Positions 52,567-62,358 are shown, counted from the first letter of the stretch. The stretch is 64,000 nt of DNA from Bacillus sp. UNC41MFS5 (GCF_000686805.1 NZ_JMLP01000017.1:1-64000), one strand, 5' to 3'. Numbers and translations are program-made. Notes: a model not told the origin generated them from the letters alone.

Positions 52567-53064
52567 ATGCAAGTTGGAACCAAAATGTTTTTAGAACAAC
52601 ACGACATGCACTGCCATGAGAATGAGTGGTTTGCATCCATGGATCAAGCGCTTCATGGAGTCATCGCAGCTGAGGCAGCATGGACAAGTTCGGGAATCAG
52701 CAATTCGATTTGGCAGATTGTCAACCACTTGATATTTTGGAATGAAGACGTAATCCATCGAATTAAAGGCACAGAGAATCAGCAAAAGGCAGAAGACAAT
52801 GAAGAAACCTTTGGAAATCCGGGGGATCCAGAAGACGAAATTGGGTGGGCCCAGACAGTGCAGCGCCTTAATGAAGTCATGAATAAATTAAAAACGGTCA
52901 TTGCGGACCTTGACGATGAAAAGTTAAAAGCCCCGTATGCAGCTAACAGGTACTCTATTGAGCGCTTACTCAGCAATATCATAATGCACGATACCTATCA
53001 TCTCGGCCAAATTGTTCTGTTGCGAAAGTTGCAATCCTCTTGGGGTGGCGTTGATTGGTCCTAA
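52567..53064 (+). CDS. DinB family protein
   Basis: 165 residues. Four-helix bundle with SIWQIVNHLIFWNEDVIHRI (His of the metal site) and NIIMHDTYHLGQIVLLRKLQ (two more His). Metal-dependent hydrolase or transferase of unknown substrate. TTG/ATG region: ATG 52567 follows GAGGAGATTGGTTGT. Not closely similar to the DinB at 29776. Confidence 0.82.
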   Translation: MQVGTKMFLEQHDMHCHENEWFASMDQALHGVIAAEAAWTSSGISNSIWQIVNHLIFWNEDVIHRIKGTENQQKAEDNEETFGNPGDPEDEIGWAQTVQRLNEVMNKLKTVIADLDDEKLKAPYAANRYSIERLLSNIIMHDTYHLGQIVLLRKLQSSWGGVDWS

Positions 53065-53345
53065 CGCACCATAATTCAACGACCTTTCACCCCAGCCGTA
53101 GAAGCTTTATTGACGGTGAGAAGCCCTTTTCATTCTCTATAGTGAAGTGGGTGTGATTGTTAAATAAATTATAACGTATTTGCAGAGCGATCTTTCGCAT
53201 ATTTAACTGTTCAACAGTCGGGCGCTTTTCTTAAATATGAAGGCGTCTTTTTGCATGTACAACACATTTAGGGATTGAGTTTAATGAAGAAGGTTTTGTT
53301 ATTAAAAAGTTTGGTTTAGCTTTTTTTCAATGTTTATAACCTGAT

Positions 53346-53471
53346 TTAATATCGTTCCTGATATTCTCAGCATTTTATTCTACATCTGGAACAGCTCTTA
53401 CTTTCCTAATTGTAGTAGACATTGTGGACTGGAAATATCAAAAAGGAAAAGCGAATAAGGGGAAATATTAA
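53346..53471 (+). pseudogene. 3' tail of a membrane protein gene
   Basis: Frame LISFLIFSAFYSTSGTALTF then LIVVDIVDWKYQKGKANKG to TAA 53469; hydrophobic segment plus basic tail, no start. Family not recognised. Confidence 0.35.
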
Positions 53472-53517
53472 ACTGTTTTAATTTGAAATTAAGCTGCCAT
53501 AAGGAAAGAAAAATGCG

Positions 53518-53676
53518 ATGTTTCTAGGCGTCACTTTTTACTTGTCCATTATTGTAAGTCTATTGCTTGTTACACTTGGCATTAAGAAGAAAAATACGAA
53601 ATTTATCTGAATCTCTTCATTTCTTTCTATCATTTCAACCATATTAAGTTTTGGTCGATTTGGAGAATTATTATAG
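53518..53676 (+). pseudogene. small membrane protein with internal stop
   Basis: ATG 53518 after AAGGAAAGAAA; MFLGVTFYLSIIVSLLLVTL then GIKKKNTKFI, TGA at 53608, and continuing ISSFLSIISTILSFGRFGEL. Two helices split by a nonsense codon. Confidence 0.4.
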
Positions 53677-53834
53677 TAAAGCATTTGGAAACAACAAAAC
53701 ATGACAAAGTAATTCAAAACCCATTGAACTTTCACATTTATTTGCTTAATAACCAGCAAACTAGAATGCATGATGTGATTTCTTTTTGGGACATGAGGAA
53801 GGAATTTATGAGTTTTCCAGCTATTGCGGGGTAA
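53676..53834 (+). pseudogene. unidentified coding remnant
   Basis: Frame VKHLETTKHDKVIQNPLNFH ... MHDVISFWDMRKEFMSFPAI to TAA 53832; protein-like composition but no start. Together with its neighbours it fills the 910-base gap 53065-53974, which otherwise has a GGGCGC-type hairpin near 53214 and no intact gene. Confidence 0.3.
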
Positions 53835-53974
53835 TATAAAAGGTGAGGTGAAGAATTCGAGTCGGGTACTTATTTTTTTTACGTGTTAGGTGTTAGTTAA
53901 GGTGTATTACTTGAAGCTAATCATGTCTTTATATATATAATAAGAAGGGAAAATAAACTAGAAAAGGTGATAAT

Positions 53975-55342
53975 ATGAATCAATTATCTGAGTTATTATC
54001 TAAGCAACATAATCAAAATATTGAGGAATTAAAAGAATTGCTCCGGATTCCAAGCATCAGTTCCTTATCCGAGCATAAAGAGGACATCCAAAAAGCAGCT
54101 TCATGGATTGCCAATAAATTAGAAAGCATTGGAATGGAACATGTGGAAATCATCCAGACAAAAGGTCATCCGATTGTCTATGCGGACTGGCTACACCAGG
54201 AAAACGCCCCAACCGTCTTAGTGTATGGGCATTATGACGTCCAGCCCGTTGACCCTCTTCATTTATGGGAAACGCCTCCGTTTGAACCAACGATCCGTGA
54301 TGAAAAGATCTTTGCCAGAGGGGCAACCGACGACAAAGGGCAGACATTCTTACATATCAAAGCAGTGGAAACACTATTGAAAACAGAAGGTAAATTACCG
54401 GTAAACGTTAAGTTTTGCATCGAAGGAGAAGAAGAAATCGGAAGTCCTCATCTTCCGCCATACTTATCCGAAAATAAAGAGAAATTATCTTGTGATGTAG
54501 TCGTTATTTCTGACTCAGATATGTGGGATAGAGGCGTTCCTGCCATCACTTATTCGTTAAGAGGTCTTTGTGCACTGGAATTTTCCCTAAAAACCGCTAA
54601 TTCGGATTTGCACTCAGGAATGTTTGGCGGGGGAGTCCAAAACGCCAACCATTTATTAGTGCAACTGCTTGCAACCCTTCATGATGCAAACGGAAAAGTA
54701 AATGTGGATCATTTTTATGATGATGTGGTAGAGCTTACAGATTTTGAAAAGGAACAAATTAAAGCATTGGGTTTTGATGAAGAAAAGCTAAAAAAATCAT
54801 TAGGGTTAACAGATTTAACCGGTGGGGAAAACAATTTCCCATACCCTGAGAAAATCAGTTCGAGGCCAACCTTAGAAATCAACGGATTATGGGGAGGATT
54901 TCAGGGGGAAGGAACAAAAACAGTCATCCCGAACGAGGCTCATGCCAAAATCACTTGCCGTCTCGTCCACAATCAAAACCCTGAAAAGATTCAGCAATTA
55001 ATCCAAAAACATCTAGAAGAACAGGCGCCAAAAGGCTGTACCGTAAAAGTGTCTCTTCAAGATACAGGGAATCCATTCTTAACGCCGATCGACAGTCCGA
55101 TGATTCAAAAAGCGGCCGAAGCCTATGAAACCGTTTATGGGAAATCGCCGGTTTACAAAAGAGAAGGCGGTTCGATTCCGATTGTATCGGATTTCAACCA
55201 GTCTCTAAATGCACCGGTTGTCCTAATGGGATTCGGTTTGCCAGATGAAAATCTTCATGCTCCAAATGAACATTTTAACTTAGAAAACTTTGATAAAGGG
55301 ATCTTAACAATTTGTTCATTTTTAGAGCTACTTAAGAAGTAA
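53975..55342 (+). CDS. M20 family metallopeptidase (dipeptidase)
   Basis: 455 residues, full length. Zinc ligands: His86 and the Asp in VYGHYDVQPVD, bridging Asp119/120 in RGATDDKGQ, catalytic Glu152-153 in IEGEEEIGSPH, and C-terminal His in LHAPNEHFNLENF. Lid domain between about 190 and 310. Acts on dipeptides or N-acyl amino acids in the cytosol. ATG follows AAAAGGTGATAAT. Monocistronic, ended by the 55348 terminator. Confidence 0.92.
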   Translation: MNQLSELLSKQHNQNIEELKELLRIPSISSLSEHKEDIQKAASWIANKLESIGMEHVEIIQTKGHPIVYADWLHQENAPTVLVYGHYDVQPVDPLHLWETPPFEPTIRDEKIFARGATDDKGQTFLHIKAVETLLKTEGKLPVNVKFCIEGEEEIGSPHLPPYLSENKEKLSCDVVVISDSDMWDRGVPAITYSLRGLCALEFSLKTANSDLHSGMFGGGVQNANHLLVQLLATLHDANGKVNVDHFYDDVVELTDFEKEQIKALGFDEEKLKKSLGLTDLTGGENNFPYPEKISSRPTLEINGLWGGFQGEGTKTVIPNEAHAKITCRLVHNQNPEKIQQLIQKHLEEQAPKGCTVKVSLQDTGNPFLTPIDSPMIQKAAEAYETVYGKSPVYKREGGSIPIVSDFNQSLNAPVVLMGFGLPDENLHAPNEHFNLENFDKGILTICSFLELLKK

Positions 55343-55347
55343 ATAAG

Positions 55348-55430
55348 AAAGGGCGATGACAGATAAATGTGTCATCGCCCTTTTTGCAATTACCCTATTA
55401 TTGGCCAAACGTATTTGATCCGTGATAATA
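55348..55430. repeat. terminator plus RND-gene tail duplicated from 41892
   Basis: AAAGGGCGATGAC...GTCATCGCCCTTT and the following 45 bases match 41892-41975. The - strand after it reads YYHGSNTFGQ-stop, the counterpart of NHVSDTLGQ-stop of the RND pump, so it is a gene-end copy. It now terminates the M20 gene. Confidence 0.7.
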
Positions 55431-55446
55431 ATAGAAATTGTTTACA

Positions 55447-55503
55447 ACCTGTAAAGCATTCTAAACATAAATCGTTAAGAATGCATTACAGGTCTTTTTT
55501 TTT
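55447..55503 (+). terminator. long-stem terminator
   Basis: ACCTGTAA-A-GCATTCT and AGAATGC-A-TTACAGGT, about fifteen paired bases, then nine T. Confidence 0.65.
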
Positions 55504-55539
55504 GTAAATCAAAAGTTGATAGGATCGTTAAATTGAAGT

Positions 55540-55555
55540 TGGCACGAAAGTTGCA
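55540..55555 (+). promoter_or_regulatory. sigma-54 (-24/-12) promoter upstream of enoyl-CoA hydratase
   Basis: TGGCACGAAAGTTGCA matches TGGCAC-N5-TTGCA. It is 88 bases upstream of the enoyl-CoA hydratase start. Confidence 0.85.
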
Positions 55556-55642
55556 ATAGTTAAAAATAATGGAGGTCAAGTTTTACAGACAGAAATATCT
55601 GCACTTGTATCAAAATAATTAAAAATGAAGGGCGAGGGGTAT

Positions 55643-56431
55643 ATGGCGTATCAAACAATTGTTTATGAAAAAAGAAAGCAAACGGCATGGATTTATTTGA
55701 ACAGACCTTCGGAAATGAATTCCATCACCAAAACCTTATTAAATGAACTAACAGAGGTTCTTCAGGAGATTGAACAAGACGATTCAGTCCGAGTGATTGT
55801 TTTATCAGGTAAAGGAAAAGCATTTTGTGCTGGGGCTGATTTGAAAGAACTCTTATCAGATTTAGAAAAGAAGCCGGATGGACAAAAGGGCTTGTTGGAT
55901 TTCGCAGGAGGAATTTTTGAAAAACTTAACAATTTATCGAAACCATTAATTGCTGCTTTGAACGGTGTTACCGCGGCTGGTGGCTTGGAAATTGCTATGA
56001 CGGCCGACATAATAGTTGCCTCAGAAAAAGCAAAAATGGGTGATGCACATGCTAATTTTGGCGTGCTGCCTGGTGGAGGCGGGGCGGTAAGGCTGCCGCG
56101 GAAAATAGGAATGAACCGTGCAAAATATTTATTATTTACCGGAGAGTTTATTACGGCGCAGGAAATGAAGGAATATGGTTTGGTTAATAAGGTGGTCCCT
56201 GCCGAGGAACTGGAAACTTTAGTCCAAGAGATTGCAGATAAAATGTCCGCAAAGAGCCCACTTGTTTTAAGGGAAATGAAAAGGCTTGCTGCTGATGGAC
56301 AAGAACAACCTCTGGATATTGCATTAAGACAAGAATTATTAGCGCTGAAAAATCATACTAAGTCTCATGATTTTCAAGAAGGCTTATCCGCATTTACAGA
56401 AAAAAGAACACCAAATTTTAAAGGATACTAA
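55643..56431 (+). CDS. enoyl-CoA hydratase/isomerase family protein
   Basis: 263 residues, crotonase fold. Oxyanion-hole blocks GKGKAFCAGADLKELL and NGVTAAGGLEIAMTADI; the family's catalytic Glu lies in GDAHANFGVLPGGGGAVRLP. Hydrates enoyl-CoA in fatty acyl catabolism. ATG 55643 is preferred with GGGCGAGGGG before it. Driven by the sigma-54 promoter at 55540 and convergent with the activator gene. Confidence 0.9.
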   Translation: MAYQTIVYEKRKQTAWIYLNRPSEMNSITKTLLNELTEVLQEIEQDDSVRVIVLSGKGKAFCAGADLKELLSDLEKKPDGQKGLLDFAGGIFEKLNNLSKPLIAALNGVTAAGGLEIAMTADIIVASEKAKMGDAHANFGVLPGGGGAVRLPRKIGMNRAKYLLFTGEFITAQEMKEYGLVNKVVPAEELETLVQEIADKMSAKSPLVLREMKRLAADGQEQPLDIALRQELLALKNHTKSHDFQEGLSAFTEKRTPNFKGY

Positions 56432-56472
56432 AAAATGTGAGGCAGACTCTGCCTCACATCTTTTTAACTGTA

Positions 56473-58191
56473 CTAGTCTAATTGATATTTTTTTATTTTT
56501 GCATAAAGCCATGGTCTGCTGATGCCAAGTATTTGACTTGCTTTTGTTTTGTTACCTTTTGCTTCCTCAAGGGCAGATAAAATCATTTCTTTTTCATTGG
56601 AATGGAGCATCTGTTTATATGTGGAAGAAGGCTGCTTTATTTGTCCTGTTAATTCCACATTGTTCTCCTTAAAAGTTGGAATATCATCCCCATCAATGTA
56701 ATCCCCAGTTTTTAAATTAGCTCCTCTTTCAAGAATATTTTGCAATTCACGTACATTTCCTGGCCATGAATGCTTCATTAATCTGGTCAAAGCGGAATGG
56801 GAGACTCCCCTTATGTAAAATCCACTGTGGTTTAAACGGTTGATAATTGCTTGAATAATATCCGGCAAATCTTCAAGTCTTTCTCTTAAAGGAGGGATAT
56901 TTAAGCGCATGATATTTAAGCGGTAGTATAAGTCCTCTCTAAATTTCCCCTCAGCAACCAATTGTTCGATCTTCTGATTTGTAGCAGCAATAATCTTCGT
57001 GTTTAAATGAATTGTCTTAGAACTGCCAATTGGCTGAAATTCTTTTTCTTGCAGTACGCGTAAAATTTTGGTCTGAAGTGGGAGAGACATATCTCCGATT
57101 TCATCCAAAAAGATGGTCCCATTTTGTGCGAGTTCAAATTTTCCTTTCATCCCGCCTTTTTTGGCGCCGGTAAAGGCACCATCTGCATAACCGAAAAATT
57201 CAGATTCAAGTAATTCAGGTGGAATTGCCGCACAATTCACTTGGACGAAAGGTCCCATTTGGGAAGAAGCGGCATGTATCCCTTGTGCAAATAATTCTTT
57301 CCCTGTGCCGCTTTCGCCAATAATCAAAACGGTCGACATGCTTTTAGAGGCTAAGGCCGCCTCATGCTTTACTTTTCTAATGGCTTCTGATTCCCCGGCA
57401 ATATCAAATAGCGTATATTTGGTTCCTTTTATTTCATTAATTTCTCTCTGGTAATCAGATAATTGTTTTTCTAATTTTTTCACTTTGGTTAAAGCCTCAT
57501 GAAGATGTGTTAACCCACGGTAGGTCACTTTACAGATGGCACTGATGATTTCTCCATTTTCCTTTATCGGCATTATCGAAATAAGAGATTGCTGCCCTGC
57601 AATAATTCGAGGTGTATTGTGAATGCTGATTCCACTATTGATGACATTTTCAATTTCTAGTTCAGGGAATAAATCAGTCATAGATCTATTGATGGCATCC
57701 TTGCCTTTTAAACCAAATAAATCCGTGAATCCGCGGTTTATCATGGTAATTTCTGCTTTTTTATTTACAAGAATAATAGCATCATAGGCAATTTCGAGAA
57801 CGGAGGTTAGTTGACTATACACAAAACTATAAGAAGACAGTAATTCTTTTGTAGAGATTACACCAATTGGAACTCCTTCTTCATTAACAACCGGAGCATT
57901 TCCAAAATTATGTTTCAAAAGCAACTGTCTTGTATCCTCAATGGCTTCGTTTGGGCGAAGGAAGACTGGACTGGGTGTATAGAATTGGTCAATGGTAGTG
58001 TTCAAGGATGGCTGGGTGGTCAGCAATTTAAAAACCTTATTTTTTGTGATGATTCCAATTAATTTATTGGAATCATCCACAACCGGAATAATATTGGAGG
58101 ATGTTTTTGTAAACATAGGAAGTAATTCTCTTAAAGTTTGATTTTTGGTGCAGCAAACAAAATTTGATGTCATAAGATCGGAAACATGCAA
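56473..58191 (-). CDS. sigma-54-dependent activator, CBS-CBS-PAS-AAA+-HTH
   Basis: 572 residues. Two CBS domains (1-60, 66-125), PAS sensor (about 128-225), a short coiled coil, AAA+ domain with Walker A GESGTGKE (292-299), sigma-54-contact loop GAFTGA (338-343) and Walker B GTIFLDEIGD (358-367), and a Fis-type HTH at the C-terminus (ASQILGISRPWLYAKIKKY). Activators of this form read acyl-CoA or nucleotide levels through CBS/PAS. Located between the two -24/-12 promoters, it most likely activates both. Confidence 0.93.
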   Translation of the reverse strand: MHVSDLMTSNFVCCTKNQTLRELLPMFTKTSSNIIPVVDDSNKLIGIITKNKVFKLLTTQPSLNTTIDQFYTPSPVFLRPNEAIEDTRQLLLKHNFGNAPVVNEEGVPIGVISTKELLSSYSFVYSQLTSVLEIAYDAIILVNKKAEITMINRGFTDLFGLKGKDAINRSMTDLFPELEIENVINSGISIHNTPRIIAGQQSLISIMPIKENGEIISAICKVTYRGLTHLHEALTKVKKLEKQLSDYQREINEIKGTKYTLFDIAGESEAIRKVKHEAALASKSMSTVLIIGESGTGKELFAQGIHAASSQMGPFVQVNCAAIPPELLESEFFGYADGAFTGAKKGGMKGKFELAQNGTIFLDEIGDMSLPLQTKILRVLQEKEFQPIGSSKTIHLNTKIIAATNQKIEQLVAEGKFREDLYYRLNIMRLNIPPLRERLEDLPDIIQAIINRLNHSGFYIRGVSHSALTRLMKHSWPGNVRELQNILERGANLKTGDYIDGDDIPTFKENNVELTGQIKQPSSTYKQMLHSNEKEMILSALEEAKGNKTKASQILGISRPWLYAKIKKYQLD

Positions 58192-58340
58192 ATGTATTCA
58201 CCCCTTTTCATGGTTATTATAACAAAAGGATTTGAAAGCGTTAACAGTATTACGTTAATTATATTTACAATTTACAATTTTCTGTTAATGATAATTTACA
58301 AGTTCAGTATAGAGGGTCGCCATTTAACGGACATCTAACT

Positions 58341-58356
58341 TGGCACGGAAATTGCA
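58341..58356 (+). promoter_or_regulatory. sigma-54 promoter of the acyl-CoA catabolic operon
   Basis: TGGCACGGAAATTGCA, the same form as at 55540, 40 bases before the acyl-CoA dehydrogenase ATG and divergent from the activator gene. Confidence 0.88.
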
Positions 58357-58395
58357 ATTGTAATAGTTAGAGAGATTTTGAATGGAGGAAACTAG

Positions 58396-59562
58396 ATGAA
58401 CTAATCAATCGCCATAAAAGAAGAAATCACCTTATTCAAAAAAACCATCGAAGCCTTTGCGAAAAATGAAATTGAAAATTACTATTCAAAATGGGAAGAA
58501 GACGGAATTTTTCCTAGAGAATTGTGGAAAAAGTTAGGGGATGCAGGTCTGCTTTGTGTGGATATACCGGATCAATATGGCGGATTAGGTGCACCTTTAC
58601 ATTTTGCAGCATGTATTGTCGATGAATTCAGCAGACTTGGATACAATTCCGTCTCCGGAAACCTCGCCGTTCATTCAAATATTGTTGCACATTACATTCT
58701 GAATGCCGGTTCGGAGGAACAGAAAGCTCACTATTTACCGAAGATGGCTACCGGGGAATTGGTAGGAGCCATCGCAATGACAGAGCCTGGTGCAGGGAGT
58801 GACCTTCAAGGAATCAAAACAAAAGCCATTAAAAATACGGGTACGGGTGAATATGTGATCAATGGCTCAAAGACCTTTATCTCGAATGGACAAAATTTTG
58901 ATTTTGTCATCGTGGTGGCTAGAACGAATCTTGATGTTTCCGCTTCAAGGGGGACCACACTCTTTATCATCGATGCTAATAGCAATGGCTTAACCAAAGG
59001 AAAAAAACTAAAGAAAATCGGACTTCATTCTGCTGACACGTCAGAATTATTTTTAGAAGAGGTTAAAGCGGGCTCACGCCAAATATTAGGTGAAATGGAT
59101 CGAGGGTTTATTACCTTAATGCATGAGTTACCAAGGGAAAGGGCAACGCTTGCTGTCGGAGCATGCGGCGCTATGGAGGGTGCCCTAGAAATCACGATTA
59201 AATATTTACATGAACGTGAGGCCTTTGGAAAACCGCTCAGCCAGCTCCAGGTCATCCGCCATAGGATTGCCGAAATGACGACTGAGGTAAAAATAAATCG
59301 AGCCTATGTGAATCAATGTTTAGAGTTGTTAGAGAGAAGTGAGCTGTCAACTGCTGATGCCAGTATGGCGAAATTATCGACCACAGAGGCTCAAGGCCGG
59401 GTGGTGGATGGCTGCTTGCAGCTGTTTGGCGGATATGGCTATATGGAAGAATACCCAATTTCAAGAGCTTTTACCGATGCCAGGGTCCAACGAATATACG
59501 GTGGGACGTCTGAAATTATGAAGGAAATCATAAGTAAAGATGTATTAGGAATAGTAGAGTAG
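58396..59562 (+). pseudogene. acyl-CoA dehydrogenase with a stop at codon 3
   Basis: ATG 58396 has GGAGG at the correct distance, but the third codon is TAA (58402-58404). From codon 4 the frame is intact for 385 residues: SIAIKEEITLFKKTIEAFAK, PRELWKKLGDAGLLCVDIPD, QYGGLGA, AMTEPGAGSDLQ, catalytic Glu in the C-terminal YGGTSEIMKEIIS block. No alternate ATG/GTG/TTG occurs until TTG 58522, which would lose 42 residues of the N-terminal helix domain. Either a true nonsense mutation or a sequence error; FAD-dependent dehydrogenation is lost unless read through. Confidence 0.85.
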
Positions 59563-59570
59563 GAGGAATA

Positions 59571-60788
59571 ATGGTGGGGATCTTGAACGGCTTGAAAGTT
59601 TTGGATTTCACTACGCTCTTGCCTGGTCCATTTGCGGCGATGATGTTGGCAGACATGGGAGCGGACGTGATAAAAGTGGAATCTCCTGAACGTGTGGATT
59701 TAACGAAATATGTCCCACCAATGGATGGAGGAGTATCGGCGTTGTTTGGACAGCTGCAACGCTCGAAACGATCTTTAGCATTAGATTTAAAGCAAACGGA
59801 AGCAAGAGAAATCGTCTACCAATTGGTACAGAAATATGACATTGTCATCGAGCAATTCCGCCCGGGCATCATGGATAAATTAGGCATTGGTTATGAAAAG
59901 TTGAAGGAAATCAATCCTAGTGTCATTTATTGTTCGATTACTGGATACGGGCAAACAGGACCACTGCGGAATAGGGCCGGGCATGATAATAACTATTTAG
60001 CGTTAGCCGGTATTGCCAGTTACTCCTCAAGGGAAAATGAAGCCCCTGTTCCGACAGGCATACAGGTGGCCGACCTTGCAGGAGGCTCACAGCCTTCGGT
60101 AATTGGAATACTTGCTGCCGTCTATCACCGTGAAAAAACAGGTGAAGGACAGTACGTTGATATAAGCATGACGGATGCAGTATTTTCCTTAAATGCCATG
60201 TATGGCTCAGGCTATTTAGCCGGAGGAAGAGAACCTGAACCGGAATCAGAAATGTTAAATGGCGGGTCCTTTTATGACTACTATGAAACAATAGACCACC
60301 GATATTTATCGGTGGGCAGCCTTGAACCACAATTCCAAGCAAGACTTTGTACATTAATTGGTGATAGCAATCTAGTAAAACTTAGCAGCAGTCAGAAACT
60401 TGAGGATCAACATGCTTTTAAAAGAATTTTAGCAGAGGAGATTAAAAAGAAAACGTTTGAGGAGTGGCTGACCATTCTTGGCGATGATTTTGATGGATGT
60501 GTCGAACCTGTGTTGAAATTCTCAGAAGCAGTCAATCATTCACAAATAAAGGAAAGGAACTTGGTCGTTTCAGTACCGAAGCCACAAGGGGGTACACAAA
60601 AACAAATCGCCTTTCCAATTAAGTTTTCAACACAGTCAGCGGAGTATCGATTCACAGGGGTGGAAACAGGAACACATACGGAGGAAATTTTAGCAGAGGC
60701 TGGTTTTGATTCGCACATGTTTGAAGCACTTGCTGATAAAGGAGTATTTGGAAAACAATTAAAAAGTAAGGGAGATGCGAGAGTATGA
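59571..60788 (+). CDS. CaiB/BaiF CoA-transferase family, probable alpha-methylacyl-CoA racemase
   Basis: 405 residues. LKVLDFTTLLPGPFAAMMLA, GADVIKVESPE and RPGIMDKLGIGYEKL mark family III CoA-transferases. RAGHDNNYLALAGIAS with His138-Asp139 and Asp168 in QVADLAGG, thirty residues apart, match the His/Asp pair of alpha-methylacyl-CoA racemases. That activity would let branched 2-methylacyl-CoAs enter beta-oxidation. Starts 8 bases after the dehydrogenase; GTAGGAGG. Confidence 0.85.
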   Translation: MVGILNGLKVLDFTTLLPGPFAAMMLADMGADVIKVESPERVDLTKYVPPMDGGVSALFGQLQRSKRSLALDLKQTEAREIVYQLVQKYDIVIEQFRPGIMDKLGIGYEKLKEINPSVIYCSITGYGQTGPLRNRAGHDNNYLALAGIASYSSRENEAPVPTGIQVADLAGGSQPSVIGILAAVYHREKTGEGQYVDISMTDAVFSLNAMYGSGYLAGGREPEPESEMLNGGSFYDYYETIDHRYLSVGSLEPQFQARLCTLIGDSNLVKLSSSQKLEDQHAFKRILAEEIKKKTFEEWLTILGDDFDGCVEPVLKFSEAVNHSQIKERNLVVSVPKPQGGTQKQIAFPIKFSTQSAEYRFTGVETGTHTEEILAEAGFDSHMFEALADKGVFGKQLKSKGDARV

Positions 60789-61555
60789 ATGTAAAAGATA
60801 AGGTTGCGGTGGTAACAGGTGGAGCTTCAGGGTTAGGGTTAGCGACGGTTACAAGACTCGTAGAAAAAGGCGCGAAGGTTGTTATTTTTGATTTAAATGA
60901 AGCGAAAGCCAAGGAAGTTGTTGAACAATTAGGTGAGAATGTTCAATATGCAATCGTGAATGTGGCAGATGATGAATCGGTTCAGAAAGGAATCAAACAA
61001 ACCATTGAAGCCTTTGGAGCGATCCATATTTGTGTCAACTGTGCAGGTGTCGGCACACCAGGAAAAACGATTGGGAAAAAGGGTGTGTTACCGCTTGAAC
61101 AATTTAATAAGGTTATAGGGATTAATTTAATCGGTACATTTAACGTTTTGAGACTAGCAGCGAATGAAATGGTAAAAAATGAATCGCTTACCGATTCTGG
61201 TGAAAGAGGGGTCATCATTAATACCGCTTCGGTCGCTGCCTTTGATGGCCAAATGGGGCAGGCAGCTTACGGGGCAAGCAAAGCGGGTGTGGCAGGAATG
61301 ACGTTGCCAGTTTCACGTGATTTGTCAGAGTTTGGCATTCGCGTAAACACGATTGCACCTGGATTGTTTTTGACACCAATGGCAGACACGTTACCTGAAT
61401 TTATCGTTCAAAAATTAGCTGAAAGTGTAGAATTTCCGAAGCGATTAGGGCATCCATCTGAATTTGCGGAATTGGCCACATTTATGATGGAACATGAATA
61501 TTTAAATGGAGAGGTTATTCGTTTAGATGGCGGTATCCGGATGGCGCCAAGATAA
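60785..61555 (+). CDS. SDR family 3-hydroxyacyl-CoA dehydrogenase
   Basis: 256 residues. Cofactor motif VTGGASGLGLA (TGxxxGxG), NCAGVGTP, catalytic Ser in INTASVAAFDGQMGQ and YGASKAG (YxxxK). Most like the HSD17B10-type 3-hydroxy-2-methylacyl-CoA dehydrogenases. Overlaps the racemase gene by four bases, in the sigma-54 operon. Confidence 0.9.
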   Translation: MNVKDKVAVVTGGASGLGLATVTRLVEKGAKVVIFDLNEAKAKEVVEQLGENVQYAIVNVADDESVQKGIKQTIEAFGAIHICVNCAGVGTPGKTIGKKGVLPLEQFNKVIGINLIGTFNVLRLAANEMVKNESLTDSGERGVIINTASVAAFDGQMGQAAYGASKAGVAGMTLPVSRDLSEFGIRVNTIAPGLFLTPMADTLPEFIVQKLAESVEFPKRLGHPSEFAELATFMMEHEYLNGEVIRLDGGIRMAPR

Positions 61556-61579
61556 AAAATCAATGGGAGGTATGGAATC

Positions 61580-62358
61580 GTGACGAGTAAAGCAAATGTA
61601 ATCGGTGTTAGCATGGTAAAGTTTGAGAAGCCAGGCAGAAACGAACCCTATGAAATAATGGCCTCAAAAGCAATTACTGATGCATTAAAAGATGCAGGTA
61701 TTGAATTATCCAAAGTCGAGCAGGCCTATGCCAGCTATGTTTATGGTGACAGCACGTGTGGTCAAACAGCCTTATATAAAGTTGGAATGACCGGCATTCC
61801 GATTATTAATGTGAATAATAATTGCTCTTCAGGTTCCACAGCTCTCTACATGGCACGGCAAGCAGTGGAATCAGGGGCGTGCGACTGTGTCCTGGCATTT
61901 GGCTTTGAAGAAATGAAGCCAGGTGCCTTAGGAGAAAATTGGAGGGATCGAACTTCACCCTTCCAATGGATATACAATCGTTTTGAACAATTAAATAAAG
62001 GTTTACCAGAGGGACCGGTTGCGTTAAAGGTTTTTGGGGCTGCAGGAATAGAATACCTGGAAAAATACGGTGCAAATCCTGATATTTTTGGAAAAGTAGC
62101 GGTGAAATCAAGAAATCACGCAATTAATAATCCATATTCATTGTTTACAAAAGAACTTCAATTAGAAGAGGTCATGAATTCACCAGTTATCTACCCAGGA
62201 CTGACTCGGTTTATGGCATGCCCGCCGACCTGTGGAGCAGCAGCCGTCATTGTTTGTTCTGATCGTTTCGCACAAAAAAATAATATCAACCATGCGGTAA
62301 AAATCATCGCTCAATCCATGACAAAAGATACACCGGAAACTTATGTGATGTCCTTATT
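61580..62358 (+). pseudogene. SCP-x type thiolase, 3' half deleted
   Basis: GTG start after GGGAGG. About 257 residues of a thiolase/lipid-transfer protein: VIGVSMVKFEKPGRNEPYEI, nucleophile Cys82 in NVNNNCSSGSTALYMARQAV, FGFEEMKPGALG and RFMACPPTCGAAAVIV. Just after DTPETYVM the sequence jumps into an acyl-CoA ligase, in a different frame, and stops at 62408. The C-terminal His and second Cys of thiolases are lost, so it should be inactive. Confidence 0.85.
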
